A DNA stretch of 64,000 bases from Nonomuraea roseoviolacea subsp. carminata (GTDB lineage Bacteria > Actinomycetota > Actinomycetes > Streptosporangiales > Streptosporangiaceae), in the NCBI RefSeq assembly GCF_024172185.1, contig NZ_JAMZEC010000001.1, positions 8,283,001 through 8,347,000 on the forward strand. Reading direction: 5' to 3'. A model generated the notes under the pieces. It ran no database searches. It saw only the letters and a program-made list of their open reading frames with translations, and had not been told where the DNA came from. Shown here one piece after another: positions 16,277 through 24,182 of the stretch. How positions within the stretch are numbered: position 1 is the first letter of the stretch; each line of letters starts with the position of its first letter. The translations under genes were made by a program, and so were the position numbers.

Positions 16277-17993
16277 GACACGCGGCCTGCGGGTCGTCGG
16301 CGACCGGGTGCTGGTGGACGGCGTGGACCTGACGGTCGCCGCGGGCGAGACCGTCGGGCTGGTCGGCGAGTCCGGCAGCGGCAAGTCACTGACCGCCCGC
16401 GCCCTGGTCGGCCTGCTGCCGCGCGGCCTGCGCGCCGAGGGATCGGTCGAGGTCGGCGGCACCCAGGTCGTGGGCGCCTCCGAGCGGCTGCTGCGCGGCG
16501 TGCGCGGGCGGCGGATCTCGCTGCTCATGCAGGACCCCTTCACCATGCTCAACCCGCTGAGCACGGCCGGCGCGCACATCGCCGAGACCCTGCCCGGCCG
16601 GACCTCCCGGCAGGAGATCGCCCGCAGGCTGGCCGAGGTCGGCATCGACGACCCCGCCGTGGCCGGGCGCCACCCGTTCCAGCTCTCGGGAGGCATGCGG
16701 CAGCGCGTCGCCCTGGCCGCCGCGCTGGCCGGCGACCCCGAGCTGCTGATCGCCGACGAGCCCACCACCGCGCTCGACGCCACCACCCAGCACGAGATCC
16801 TGGCGCTGCTGCGCCGCGTGCAGGAGGCGCGCGGCATGGGCGTGCTGCTCATCACGCACGACCTGCGCGTGGCGTTCGCGGTCTGCGACCGCGTCGCCGT
16901 GATGTACGCCGGCCGCGTCGTCGAGCAGGGGCCGGGCGCGGAGCTGGCCGCGGCGCCCGCGCACCCGTACACGTCCGGGCTGCTGGGCGCTCTGCCGTCG
17001 GTCGAGCGCGCGATGGAGCGCCTGGTGGGCATCCCGGGCTCTGTGCCGCGGGCGGACGAGGTGGCCGGCGTCTGCGCGTTCGCCACCCGCTGCGACCTGG
17101 TCGCGGCCGCCTGCACCGAGGCCAGGCCGCCGTTGCGCCCGATCGGCCGCGACCGGCTGACCGCGTGCGTCCACGACGCCGCCGGGACCGCCCGCCCGCC
17201 GCTGGCCGAGACCGCGTCACTCACCGTGCCCACCGCCGGCCCGGCCGACGGCGAGCCGCTGCTGCACGTCGAGGGGCTGCGCAAGCGGTACGGCGCCCAC
17301 ACCGCCCTGGGCGGCGTCAGCCTGCACGTGAACCCGGGCGAGACCGTCGGCCTGGTGGGGGAGTCCGGCTCGGGCAAGACCACGCTGGCCCGGTCGGTGC
17401 TCGGCCTCGTCACCCCCGACGGCGGCCGGATCCGGCTCGCCGGCCTCGACATCACCGACCGCGCCGCCCTGGACCCGCGCGAGCGCGCCCGCGTGCACCG
17501 GCTCGTCCAGTGCGTCTTCCAGGACCCCTCCACCTCGCTCAACCCCGCCATGACCGTCGGCGCGGCGCTGGCCGAGGCGAGCGCCAGGGCCGCGCCCGGC
17601 GACCGGATCGGCGTGGCCGAGCTGCTGGAGCTGGTCGGCCTGCCCGCCGCGTACGCCGCCCGCCGCCCCAAGGCGCTGTCCGGCGGCCAACGCCAGCGCG
17701 TCGCCATCGCCCGGGCCCTGGCCGTCCGGCCCGCGCTGCTGATCTGCGACGAGCCGGTCGCCTCCCTGGACGTGTCGGTGCAGGCGCACGTGCTCGAACT
17801 GCTGCGCGGCATCGGCCGGGACCTGGGCACCGGGATGTTGTTCATCACCCACGACCTGGCGGTCGTCCGCCAGATCGCCGCCAGGACCGTGGTGCTGCTG
17901 AAGGGCGCGGTCGTGGAGGAGGGGACCACCTCGACGGTCCTGGACGCCCCCGCCCACGACTACACCAGGCGCCTGGTGTCCGCCGTCCGCTGA
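16269..17993 (+). CDS. ABC transporter ATP-binding protein, fused DppD-DppF type
   Basis: A 574-residue protein with two complete nucleotide-binding domains in one chain. The first (about 1-255) has Walker A GESGSGKS near residue 35, signature LSGGMRQR and Walker B 'LLIADEPTTALD'. The second (about 335-574) has GESGSGKT, LSGGQRQR and 'LLICDEPVASLD'. After the first comes the Cys-rich oligopeptide-permease C-terminal element ('GVCAFATRCDLVAAAC'), which in relatives may hold an iron-sulfur cluster. A single fused ATPase replaces the usual DppD and DppF pair. Its start overlaps the permease gene, completing a one-binding-protein, two-permease, one-ATPase importer. Confidence 0.94.
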   Translation: MLETRGLRVVGDRVLVDGVDLTVAAGETVGLVGESGSGKSLTARALVGLLPRGLRAEGSVEVGGTQVVGASERLLRGVRGRRISLLMQDPFTMLNPLSTAGAHIAETLPGRTSRQEIARRLAEVGIDDPAVAGRHPFQLSGGMRQRVALAAALAGDPELLIADEPTTALDATTQHEILALLRRVQEARGMGVLLITHDLRVAFAVCDRVAVMYAGRVVEQGPGAELAAAPAHPYTSGLLGALPSVERAMERLVGIPGSVPRADEVAGVCAFATRCDLVAAACTEARPPLRPIGRDRLTACVHDAAGTARPPLAETASLTVPTAGPADGEPLLHVEGLRKRYGAHTALGGVSLHVNPGETVGLVGESGSGKTTLARSVLGLVTPDGGRIRLAGLDITDRAALDPRERARVHRLVQCVFQDPSTSLNPAMTVGAALAEASARAAPGDRIGVAELLELVGLPAAYAARRPKALSGGQRQRVAIARALAVRPALLICDEPVASLDVSVQAHVLELLRGIGRDLGTGMLFITHDLAVVRQIAARTVVLLKGAVVEEGTTSTVLDAPAHDYTRRLVSAVR

Positions 17994-18032
17994 CATGACC
18001 CACGAACCTCGTACCGGGAAAGGCACAACCCC

Positions 18033-19583
18033 ATGCACGACCTCATCCTGCGCGGCGGCACCCTGCACGACGGGTTCGGCTCGCCCGGCCGTACCGCGGA
18101 CGTGGCGATCGACGGCGGGCGCGTCACCGCGACCGGCCGCCACCTCGGGCGGGCGGCCCGCGTGGTCGACGTGGACGGCCTGGTCGTCGCGCCGGGTTTC
18201 ATCGACCCGCACAGCCATTCCGACACCGTGCCGTTCATGGCCGGGGCGCAGCCGTTCAAGCTGTGGCAGGGCGTGACCACCGAGATCGTCGGCAACTGCG
18301 GCTTCTCCTGCGGCCCCGCCACCCCGGAGTCGGCGGGCCTCATCCCCGAGATCCTCGGCGAGCGGAGCTTCGCCACCTTCGGCGGCTACCTCGACGCCGT
18401 GGAACGGGAGGGCACCACCAACAACCTCGCCGTGCTCGTCGGTCACAACACGCTGCGCACGGCCGCCTGCGGCATGGACGCCGGCCTGTCGCCCGGCGCC
18501 CTGGAACGGATGGTCGAGCTGGCCGAGGAGGCGTTCGCCGCGGGCGCGTGCGGGCTGTCCAGCGGCCTGGAGTACGTGCCCGGCGCCTACGCCGGCACCG
18601 CCGAGCTGATCGCGCTGGCCCGCGCCGCCCGGCGCTGGAACCTCGCCTACGCCACCCACCTGCGCAGCGAGAGCGAAGGGCTGGCCGACGCGCTGGACGA
18701 GGCCGTGGAGGTGGCGGAGGCGGCCGGGGTGCGGCTGCAGGTCTCCCACTGCAAGGCGTCGGGCCGGGCCGTGCACGGCGCGTCGGCCATGCTGCTGGAC
18801 AAGCTGACCGCCGCCCGGGCCAGGGGAGTGGACGTGCGGGCCGACGTCTACCCGTACCGGGCGTTCTCCACCCTGCTGGTCGCGCTGCTGCCCCCCGCCG
18901 CGTGTGAAGGCGGCGAGGAGGAGCTGGTCAGAAGGCTCGCCGACCCGGAGGAACGGCGGGCGCTGCGCGCGCTGGCCGAGGACCCGGAGCGCACGACCGG
19001 CGTCGGCCTGTGGCGCGAGGCGCACCCCGAGGACGTGCGGTTCCTCCGGCACGACTCCGCCGGCGTCACCGGCCGCAGGCTCGCCGACCTGCTGGAGGGC
19101 CGCGACCCCTGGGACGCGCTCTGCGACCTGGTCATGGCCGACCCGCGCGCCGACGGCGTCTTCCACACGATGCACGACGACGACGTCACCCGGATCATGC
19201 GGCATCCTCTCGTGTCGATCGGCTCCGACGGCGGGCCGCCCGCCCGGCCGAACCATCCGCGCACGTACGGCACCTTCCCCACCTTCCTCGGCGAGTACGT
19301 GCGCGAGCGCAGGGTCGTGCCGATGGCCGAGGCGATCCGTAAGGTCGGCTCGGCCACCGCGGCCCAGTTCGGCCTGGCCGACCGGGGCTGGCTGGGCAGG
19401 GGAGCGGTCGCCGACGTCTGCGTGTTCGACCCCGCGGCCATCCGCCACGACGGCACCTACGACGAGCCCGCGATACGCCCGGCCGGCGTCACCCACGTGC
19501 TCCTGGGCGGCCGGATGGTGATCGACGACGGCGAGTTCACCGGCGGCCGGCACGGACGCCTCCTGCGCCGGGGGCAGGAGTGA
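18033..19583 (+). CDS. N-acyl-D-amino-acid deacylase (D-aminoacylase family amidohydrolase)
   Basis: A 516-residue cytosolic metallo-amidohydrolase that should hydrolyse N-acyl-D-amino acids to D-amino acid and carboxylate. The metal motif HxH is His60/His62 in 'FIDPHSHSD'. A Cys in 'GNCGFSCGP' corresponds to the zinc-bridging cysteine of Alcaligenes D-aminoacylase. Further ligands are the His of 'YATHLRSES' and of 'VSHCKASG', and the Asp of 'SIGSDGGPPA' is the catalytic base. An amidohydrolase 'composite' beta domain wraps both ends. The close alternative is a D-glutamate or N-acyl-D-aspartate-specific deacylase of the same family. It follows the ABC importer by 39 bases and its stop overlaps the PucR start. 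Confidence 0.93.
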   Translation: MHDLILRGGTLHDGFGSPGRTADVAIDGGRVTATGRHLGRAARVVDVDGLVVAPGFIDPHSHSDTVPFMAGAQPFKLWQGVTTEIVGNCGFSCGPATPESAGLIPEILGERSFATFGGYLDAVEREGTTNNLAVLVGHNTLRTAACGMDAGLSPGALERMVELAEEAFAAGACGLSSGLEYVPGAYAGTAELIALARAARRWNLAYATHLRSESEGLADALDEAVEVAEAAGVRLQVSHCKASGRAVHGASAMLLDKLTAARARGVDVRADVYPYRAFSTLLVALLPPAACEGGEEELVRRLADPEERRALRALAEDPERTTGVGLWREAHPEDVRFLRHDSAGVTGRRLADLLEGRDPWDALCDLVMADPRADGVFHTMHDDDVTRIMRHPLVSIGSDGGPPARPNHPRTYGTFPTFLGEYVRERRVVPMAEAIRKVGSATAAQFGLADRGWLGRGAVADVCVFDPAAIRHDGTYDEPAIRPAGVTHVLLGGRMVIDDGEFTGGRHGRLLRRGQE

Positions 19584-21286
19584 GCGCCCAGGGCCGGGTG
19601 ACGCTCGGCGTGCTGCTCGACAGCCTCGGCGCGGAGGCGGTGACCGCGCTGTGCCTGCCGTCCGGCCGCCAGGCCATGGTGGGCGCGCCGGTCATCCACG
19701 GCTGCGACGAGCCGATGACCGCCTTCGCCGGAGCGCTGCTGCTGGTCACCGGCCGGCCGGAGGCGTCCCTGCCGGCGAGCGCGGCCGAGGCGGGCGCGAG
19801 CGCGGTCGTCGTGCGGGCCGGGCTCGGCGACGCCGCCGCGCTGACCGAGGCGGCCCGGGACGCGGGCGTGGCGCTGCTGGCCGCCGCCCCCGGCCTGTCC
19901 TGGGGGCAGCTCTACGCGCTGGTGGACGCCCTGCTCGCGCTCGTCGCCCCGGCCTCGGACCCGGGCGGCGCGGTGGACCTGTTCACGCTGGCCAACCAGG
20001 TCGCCACGCGCGTCGGCGGCGCGGTCGCCATCGAGGACCTCGCCATGCGCGTCCTGGCCTACTCCACGATCGGCGGCCAGCCCATCGACGAGCTGCGCAG
20101 GGAGGGCATCCTGGGCCGGCGCGTCCCCGAGCATCCCACGCACGCCGAGGAGTACGCCGCCGTCCTGCGCTGCGAGGAGGCCGTGTGGAGCCACGAGCCG
20201 CGCGAGTTCCTGCCCAGGCTGGCCATCGCCGTCCGCGCCAGGGGCGAGGCGCTCGGCACGATCTGGGCCATCCAGGGCGACGAGCCGCTCGCATCCGACG
20301 CCGCCGCCGTGCTCGCCGAGGCCGCCAGGAGCGCCGCCCCGCACCTGGCGCGCCTCAGCCTGGCCGCCGACGAGGCCCGCAGGACCAGGAACGAGTGGCT
20401 GGGCCGGCTGCTGCGCGGCACCGGGCACGTGGACGAGCTGGCCGCCTCCCTCGGCCTCCACCCGGACGAGCCGGTCCGGGTCGTGGCCGCCGGGGAGACG
20501 GGCGGGCGGGCCGACGTCTTCGCCGCCACGCACGCCGCCGACCTGCTGCGCACCGCCTACGCCGCCTACCGGATCGGGGCCGCCGTCGGCGTCGTGGACG
20601 GCCGGACGTACGCGGTCGTGGCGGCCGGCGCCGGGACCCCGTTGCTGCGGCGCGTCACTGCCGACACCCTCGGCCGGATCGCCGAACGGCTCGGCGGGCA
20701 CTGGCGGGCGGGCGTCGGGCGGGCGGTGCCCTCGGTCGCGCAGGTCCCCGCCGGCGCCCGGCAGGCCGACGAGGCGCTGCGCGCGTTGTGCGGGCCGCTG
20801 CGCGGGCCGTGCGCGGCCGGCGAGGTGGGCCTGCACGAGGAGCTGGCCGCGGCGCTGTTCCTGATGGACGCGGCGGCCTCGATGCGCTCCGGCGGGGCGC
20901 TGACGGGCGAGCCGCTGTCCCTGGTGGCCGAGCACGACGCCGGGCACGGCACCGACTACGTCCACAGCCTGCGCGTCTGGCTGGCCGCCCACTACGACGT
21001 GCCGCGGGCGGCCGAGACGCTGTCGCTGCACCCCAACACGCTCAGGTACCGGCTGCGCCGCATCGGCGAGCTGATCCCGCTCGACGATCCCGACGTGCGG
21101 CTCGTGCTGGGGCTCCAGCTCCGGCTGGCCGAGATCCAGGCGTCGGGTGCGAGCGGCGGCCGGATCCCTGCGTCCGGTGCGAGCGGCGGTCAGGCCCGGG
21201 CGTCCGGTGCGGGTGGCGGTCAGGTGCGGGCGTCCGGTGCGGGTGGCGGTCAGGTGCGGGCGTCCGGCACAAACGGCGGCGGCTGA
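19580..21286 (+). CDS. PucR family transcriptional regulator with C-terminal repeat tail
   Basis: A 568-residue activator-type regulator. The C-terminal PucR helix-turn-helix (about 470-515) is 'YDVPRAAETLSLHPNTLRYRLRRIGELI' in character; a GGDEF-like middle domain precedes it and a PucR N-terminal sensory domain occupies about 1-150. PucR proteins control purine, amino-acid and polyamine catabolism. The GTG at 19580 overlaps the deacylase stop, so the regulator is made with the enzymes it probably controls. Odd feature: beyond the helix-turn-helix the protein runs into five copies of a ten-residue Ala-Ser-Gly-rich repeat (residues 521-568) and stops inside the array. Confidence 0.9.
   Translation: MSAQGRVTLGVLLDSLGAEAVTALCLPSGRQAMVGAPVIHGCDEPMTAFAGALLLVTGRPEASLPASAAEAGASAVVVRAGLGDAAALTEAARDAGVALLAAAPGLSWGQLYALVDALLALVAPASDPGGAVDLFTLANQVATRVGGAVAIEDLAMRVLAYSTIGGQPIDELRREGILGRRVPEHPTHAEEYAAVLRCEEAVWSHEPREFLPRLAIAVRARGEALGTIWAIQGDEPLASDAAAVLAEAARSAAPHLARLSLAADEARRTRNEWLGRLLRGTGHVDELAASLGLHPDEPVRVVAAGETGGRADVFAATHAADLLRTAYAAYRIGAAVGVVDGRTYAVVAAGAGTPLLRRVTADTLGRIAERLGGHWRAGVGRAVPSVAQVPAGARQADEALRALCGPLRGPCAAGEVGLHEELAAALFLMDAAASMRSGGALTGEPLSLVAEHDAGHGTDYVHSLRVWLAAHYDVPRAAETLSLHPNTLRYRLRRIGELIPLDDPDVRLVLGLQLRLAEIQASGASGGRIPASGASGGQARASGAGGGQVRASGAGGGQVRASGTNGGG
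21140..21283 (+). repeat. Tandem 30-bp coding repeat at the 3' end of the PucR gene
   Basis: Four full 30-base units start at 21140, 21170, 21200 and 21230, followed by a partial unit at 21260-21283. In frame they encode ASGASGGRIP, ASGASGGQAR, ASGAGGGQVR, ASGAGGGQVR and ASGTNGGG. Units three and four are identical at the protein level and nearly so in DNA, and the first and last diverge. The unit is a whole number of codons, so copy-number change by slippage would lengthen or shorten a disordered tail without breaking the frame. Confidence 0.9.
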
Positions 21287-21340
21287 AGTTCGGCTCGCAC
21301 GCCAACGATCCGGCGGCGGTCCGGCGGAATGCTGGTGGCC

Positions 21341-22105
21341 ATGGTCGAACTTCGCATCCTCCACGGAACGTCCCAGTTCCAGGCCGCCGACCGGCTGCTG
21401 CGCCGCATCTGGAACACCAGGGCGGGCGACGATCCGCCGGTGGCCGTGGACCTCATGTGCGCCCTCGCGCACACCGGCGGCTACGTCGCCGGCGCCTTCC
21501 TCGACGGCGAGCTGGTCGCCGCCGCCTCCGGGTTCCTCGCGGAGGGGGCCAGCCTGCACTCCCACGTCGTGGGCGTGGCCGCCGAGGCGCGGGGCCGGGG
21601 GATCGGCCGGGCGATCAAGGCGCACCAGCGCGCGTGGGCCGCCGAACGCGGCCTGAACTCCATCTCCTGGACCTTCGACCCGCTCGTGCGCCGCAACGCC
21701 TTCTTCAACCTGGCCAGGCTCGGCGCCCGGGCCGAGCGGTACGTGCCCGACTTCTACGGGCCGATGAACGACGGCATCAACGGCGGCGACGTCACCGACC
21801 GCCTGTTCGCCCACTGGCCCGTGCACCCGGTCCCCGCCCCGGCCTCGCCGGCGTTCCACCCGGACCGGAGCGGGGAGGCGGAGGTGATCCTCGACGAGAG
21901 CGGGGCGCCGCGCGAGCCGGGCGGCGCGGCCGTGCTGCGCTGCGCCACGCCCGCCGACGCCGAGCGGCTGCGGCGCGAGCACCCCGAGGAGGCCGCGCGG
22001 TGGCGGACCGCCCAGCGGGCCGCCCTGGGCGGCGCGCTCGCCGACGGCTACCGGATCACCGCCTTCACCAGGGACGGCTGGTACGTACTGGAGCGTGCGG
22101 CATGA
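21341..22105 (+). CDS. GNAT family N-acetyltransferase (COG3375-type)
   Basis: A 254-residue GNAT-fold acyltransferase. The acyl-CoA pyrophosphate loop is 'AAEARGRGIGRAIKAHQR' (about 83-100), followed by 'GLNSISWTFDPLVRRNAFFNLARLGA', which is characteristic of the COG3375 subgroup. That subgroup is often encoded beside N-acylamino-acid racemase/OSBS-type enolases, exactly as here: the racemase ATG overlaps this stop. In Geobacillus a GNAT succinyltransferase, an N-succinylamino-acid racemase and a hydrolase convert D- to L-amino acids, so this protein may N-acylate D-amino acids. I chose the ATG at 21341 because family members begin right at this strand; an ATG at 21329 is also possible. Confidence 0.82.
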   Translation: MVELRILHGTSQFQAADRLLRRIWNTRAGDDPPVAVDLMCALAHTGGYVAGAFLDGELVAAASGFLAEGASLHSHVVGVAAEARGRGIGRAIKAHQRAWAAERGLNSISWTFDPLVRRNAFFNLARLGARAERYVPDFYGPMNDGINGGDVTDRLFAHWPVHPVPAPASPAFHPDRSGEAEVILDESGAPREPGGAAVLRCATPADAERLRREHPEEAARWRTAQRAALGGALADGYRITAFTRDGWYVLERAA

Positions 22106-23220
22106 GGATCGCCGAAGCCGAGCTGCACACGGTCGCGCTGCCGTTGCTCACCCCGTTCCGCACCTCGCTCGGCACGCAGACCGTGCGCAGGGCGCTGCTG
22201 GTGCGCGTGCGCGGCGCCGACGGCGAGGAGGGCTGGGCCGAGTGCGTGGCCGACGACGAGCCCACCTACAGCCCCGAGTACCTGGAGGGCGCCGCCGACC
22301 TCATCCGGCGCTTCCTGCTGCCCGCCCTGTTCGCGGTGCCCCACCTCGACCCGGCCGGCGTCGCGCCCGCGCTGGCGCACCTGCGCGGCCATCCGATGGC
22401 CAAGTCCGCCGTCGAGACGGCCGTCCTGGACGCCGTGCTCAAGGCGCGCGGCCTGTCGCTGGCCGCGTACCTGGGAGGGGTGCGGCCCTGCGTGCGCGTC
22501 GGCGTGTCGGTCGGCATCGCCGCCACCCTCGACGACCTGCTCGACACCGTGGACCGGCACGTCAGCGCCGGGTACGCGCGGATCAAGCTCAAGATCGAGC
22601 CCGGCTGGGACCTGGAGCCGGTCCGGCTGGTGCGCGAGACGTTCGGCTCCGGCCTGATGCTCACCGCCGACGCCAACACCGCCTACTCGCCAGCCGACGC
22701 CCGCCACCTGGCCCGCCTCGACGCGTACGGGCTGGCCCTGCTGGAACAGCCCTATGCCCCGGACGACCTGCACGGCCACGCCCGGCTCGCCGCCCGCATG
22801 GAGACGCCGATCTGCCTGGACGAGTCGATCACCTCGGCGCGGGCCGCCACCGCCGCGATCAGGGCGGGCGCCTGCTCGATCATCAACATCAAGCCCGGCC
22901 GGGTCGGCGGCTACCTGGAGGCCCGCCGGATCCACGACCTCGCCCAGGCCGCCGACGTCCCGGTGTGGTGCGGCGGGATGCTGGAGACCGGGCTCGGCCG
23001 GGCGGCGAACCTGGCGCTGGCCAGCCTGCCCGGCTTCACGCTGCCCGGGGACATCTCGGCGACGGCCCGCTACTACGAGCGCGACCTCACCGCGCCGGTC
23101 GAGCTGACGGGCGACTCCATCACGGTGCCCGACGGCCCCGGGACCGGCGTCGCCCCGGACCCGGACGCCCTGAAGGCGTTCGCCACCGAGCCGCCCGTGC
23201 GCGTGACCCCCGCCGGCTGA
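22102..23220 (+). CDS. N-acylamino-acid racemase / o-succinylbenzoate synthase family enolase
   Basis: A 372-residue member of the enolase superfamily, muconate-lactonising subgroup. The KxK motif is Lys162-x-Lys164, the metal ligands are Asp190, Glu215 and Asp240, and the opposite catalytic base is Lys264. These match the Amycolatopsis N-acylamino-acid racemase/OSBS (Lys163, Asp189, Glu214, Asp239, Lys263) shifted by one. The family makes either o-succinylbenzoate for menaquinone or interconverts N-acyl-D- and L-amino acids; some enzymes do both. No menaquinone gene is nearby, while a D-aminoacylase, D-aminopeptidases and an acyltransferase are, so racemase activity is favoured. The ATG overlaps the GNAT stop (ATGA). 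A strong terminator follows. Confidence 0.92.
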   Translation: MRIAEAELHTVALPLLTPFRTSLGTQTVRRALLVRVRGADGEEGWAECVADDEPTYSPEYLEGAADLIRRFLLPALFAVPHLDPAGVAPALAHLRGHPMAKSAVETAVLDAVLKARGLSLAAYLGGVRPCVRVGVSVGIAATLDDLLDTVDRHVSAGYARIKLKIEPGWDLEPVRLVRETFGSGLMLTADANTAYSPADARHLARLDAYGLALLEQPYAPDDLHGHARLAARMETPICLDESITSARAATAAIRAGACSIINIKPGRVGGYLEARRIHDLAQAADVPVWCGGMLETGLGRAANLALASLPGFTLPGDISATARYYERDLTAPVELTGDSITVPDGPGTGVAPDPDALKAFATEPPVRVTPAG

Positions 23221-23282
23221 CAGCCGCCCGTCCGCCCCGCTCCTGCCGGTCACCCGCGCCGGTCGCCGCCGCGGGTGGCCTG

Positions 23283-23326
23283 ATCCGCCCGCGTCCCGGG
23301 CCCGCCGGCCCGGGACGCGCGCGGAT
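23283..23326. terminator. Strong bidirectional hairpin between convergent genes
   Basis: Arms of 20 bases (23283-23302 and 23307-23326) pair with one mismatch around a CGCC tetraloop; the inner 14 pairs are uninterrupted. It lies 62 bases after the racemase stop and 67 bases before the end of the leftward alpha/beta-hydrolase gene, so it can end transcription from both sides. It marks the right-hand end of the D-amino-acid cluster. The rest of 23221-23393 shows nothing else. Confidence 0.8.
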
Positions 23327-23393
23327 TGGCCGGGCAGACGTCTCCCCCTGAACGTGCCGGCGCTGCTCGCGCCGCCCGTCCCCCGAACGGTCC

Positions 23394-24101
23394 TCAGAGC
23401 AACGCGGCGAGCTCCGCCGGTCGCGAGAACATCGGCCAGTGGCCGGTCGGCAGCTCGACGAAGGTCCATTCGGGCGCGCCGAGCGGGGCGAACGCCGGGT
23501 TCCCCGAGGCGATCAGCTCGCGGATCAGCGCCACCGGCATCGTCGAGGCGATCATGGTCTTCGGCGTCGCCGGGATCCGCGACGGCCGCTCGACCGACTC
23601 GGTGGCCGCGCCCCACGGGTGCGGCGTCGCCTTCGCCCGGATCCGCGCCCGCTGCTCCGGGGTCAGTCCCGCGAACATCCCGTCCTCCTCCTCGAAGGAG
23701 GGCGCGTCGAGCGCGTGGCCGTCCCCGACCTGGTCGCGCCAGGTCTTCTGGGTGTCCTCGTCGTTGAAGTCGATCACCGCCACACCGGACGGCAGCGGCG
23801 CGGTGTCGACGTAGACCACCCGGCTGAGCCGCTCGGGATGCCGGTCGGCGACCGCGGTCACCGGGACGCTCGCCCCGCTGTGCCCGACCAGGACGACCTC
23901 CTCCAGCCCGTCCATCGCCGCGAGGATGTCGGCGACATGGGTCTCCACGCCGACCTCCGGCGACAGCTCCCCGGCCCGCTCCGCCAGCCCCGTCAGGGTG
24001 ACCGCCCGCACCTGGTGCCCGGCGGCGCGCAGTTCCCGCGCCACCTCGTCCCAGGCCCAGGCGCCCAGCCAGAAACCGGGAACCAGCACGTAATTCGCCA
24101 T
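23394..24101 (-). CDS. Alpha/beta hydrolase
   Basis: A 235-residue esterase-like enzyme with the compact alpha/beta-hydrolase fold of the plant methylesterase/hydroxynitrile-lyase type. The oxyanion stretch 'VLVPGFWLGAWAWDEV' opens the protein, the nucleophile elbow GHSGAS has Ser75, the acid is probably the Asp in 'VVYVDTAPLP' or later, and the catalytic His is in 'ELPTGHWPMFS' near the C-terminus. There is no signal peptide. The ATG at 24101 is preceded by AAAGGA. It is divergent from the WYL regulator with 81 bases between, so that regulator probably controls it. The substrate is unknown. Confidence 0.86.
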   Translation of the reverse strand: MANYVLVPGFWLGAWAWDEVARELRAAGHQVRAVTLTGLAERAGELSPEVGVETHVADILAAMDGLEEVVLVGHSGASVPVTAVADRHPERLSRVVYVDTAPLPSGVAVIDFNDEDTQKTWRDQVGDGHALDAPSFEEEDGMFAGLTPEQRARIRAKATPHPWGAATESVERPSRIPATPKTMIASTMPVALIRELIASGNPAFAPLGAPEWTFVELPTGHWPMFSRPAELAALL

Positions 24102-24182
24102 CTCATCGTCCTTTCAGTGAGCCGAGGTCGCTACGCTAAAGCCAAAAGCGGACAGAAACCGCCCGGATTGAGAGGGTGACCT

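Noticed and set aside
18033..19583. Dihydropyrimidinase or urease-alpha-like annotation of the amidohydrolase
   Set aside because: The NCG cysteine, THLRSE, SHCKA and GSDGGPPA motifs and length fit D-aminoacylases; the carboxylated-lysine motif of dihydropyrimidinases is not seen.
21140..21283. CRISPR-like or mobile repeat
   Set aside because: Units are contiguous, in frame with the PucR gene and have no unique spacers.
22102..23220. MenC of a menaquinone pathway
   Set aside because: The family covers OSBS too, but no men gene is near and all neighbours deal with peptides or acyl-D-amino acids, so racemase is preferred though not proven.
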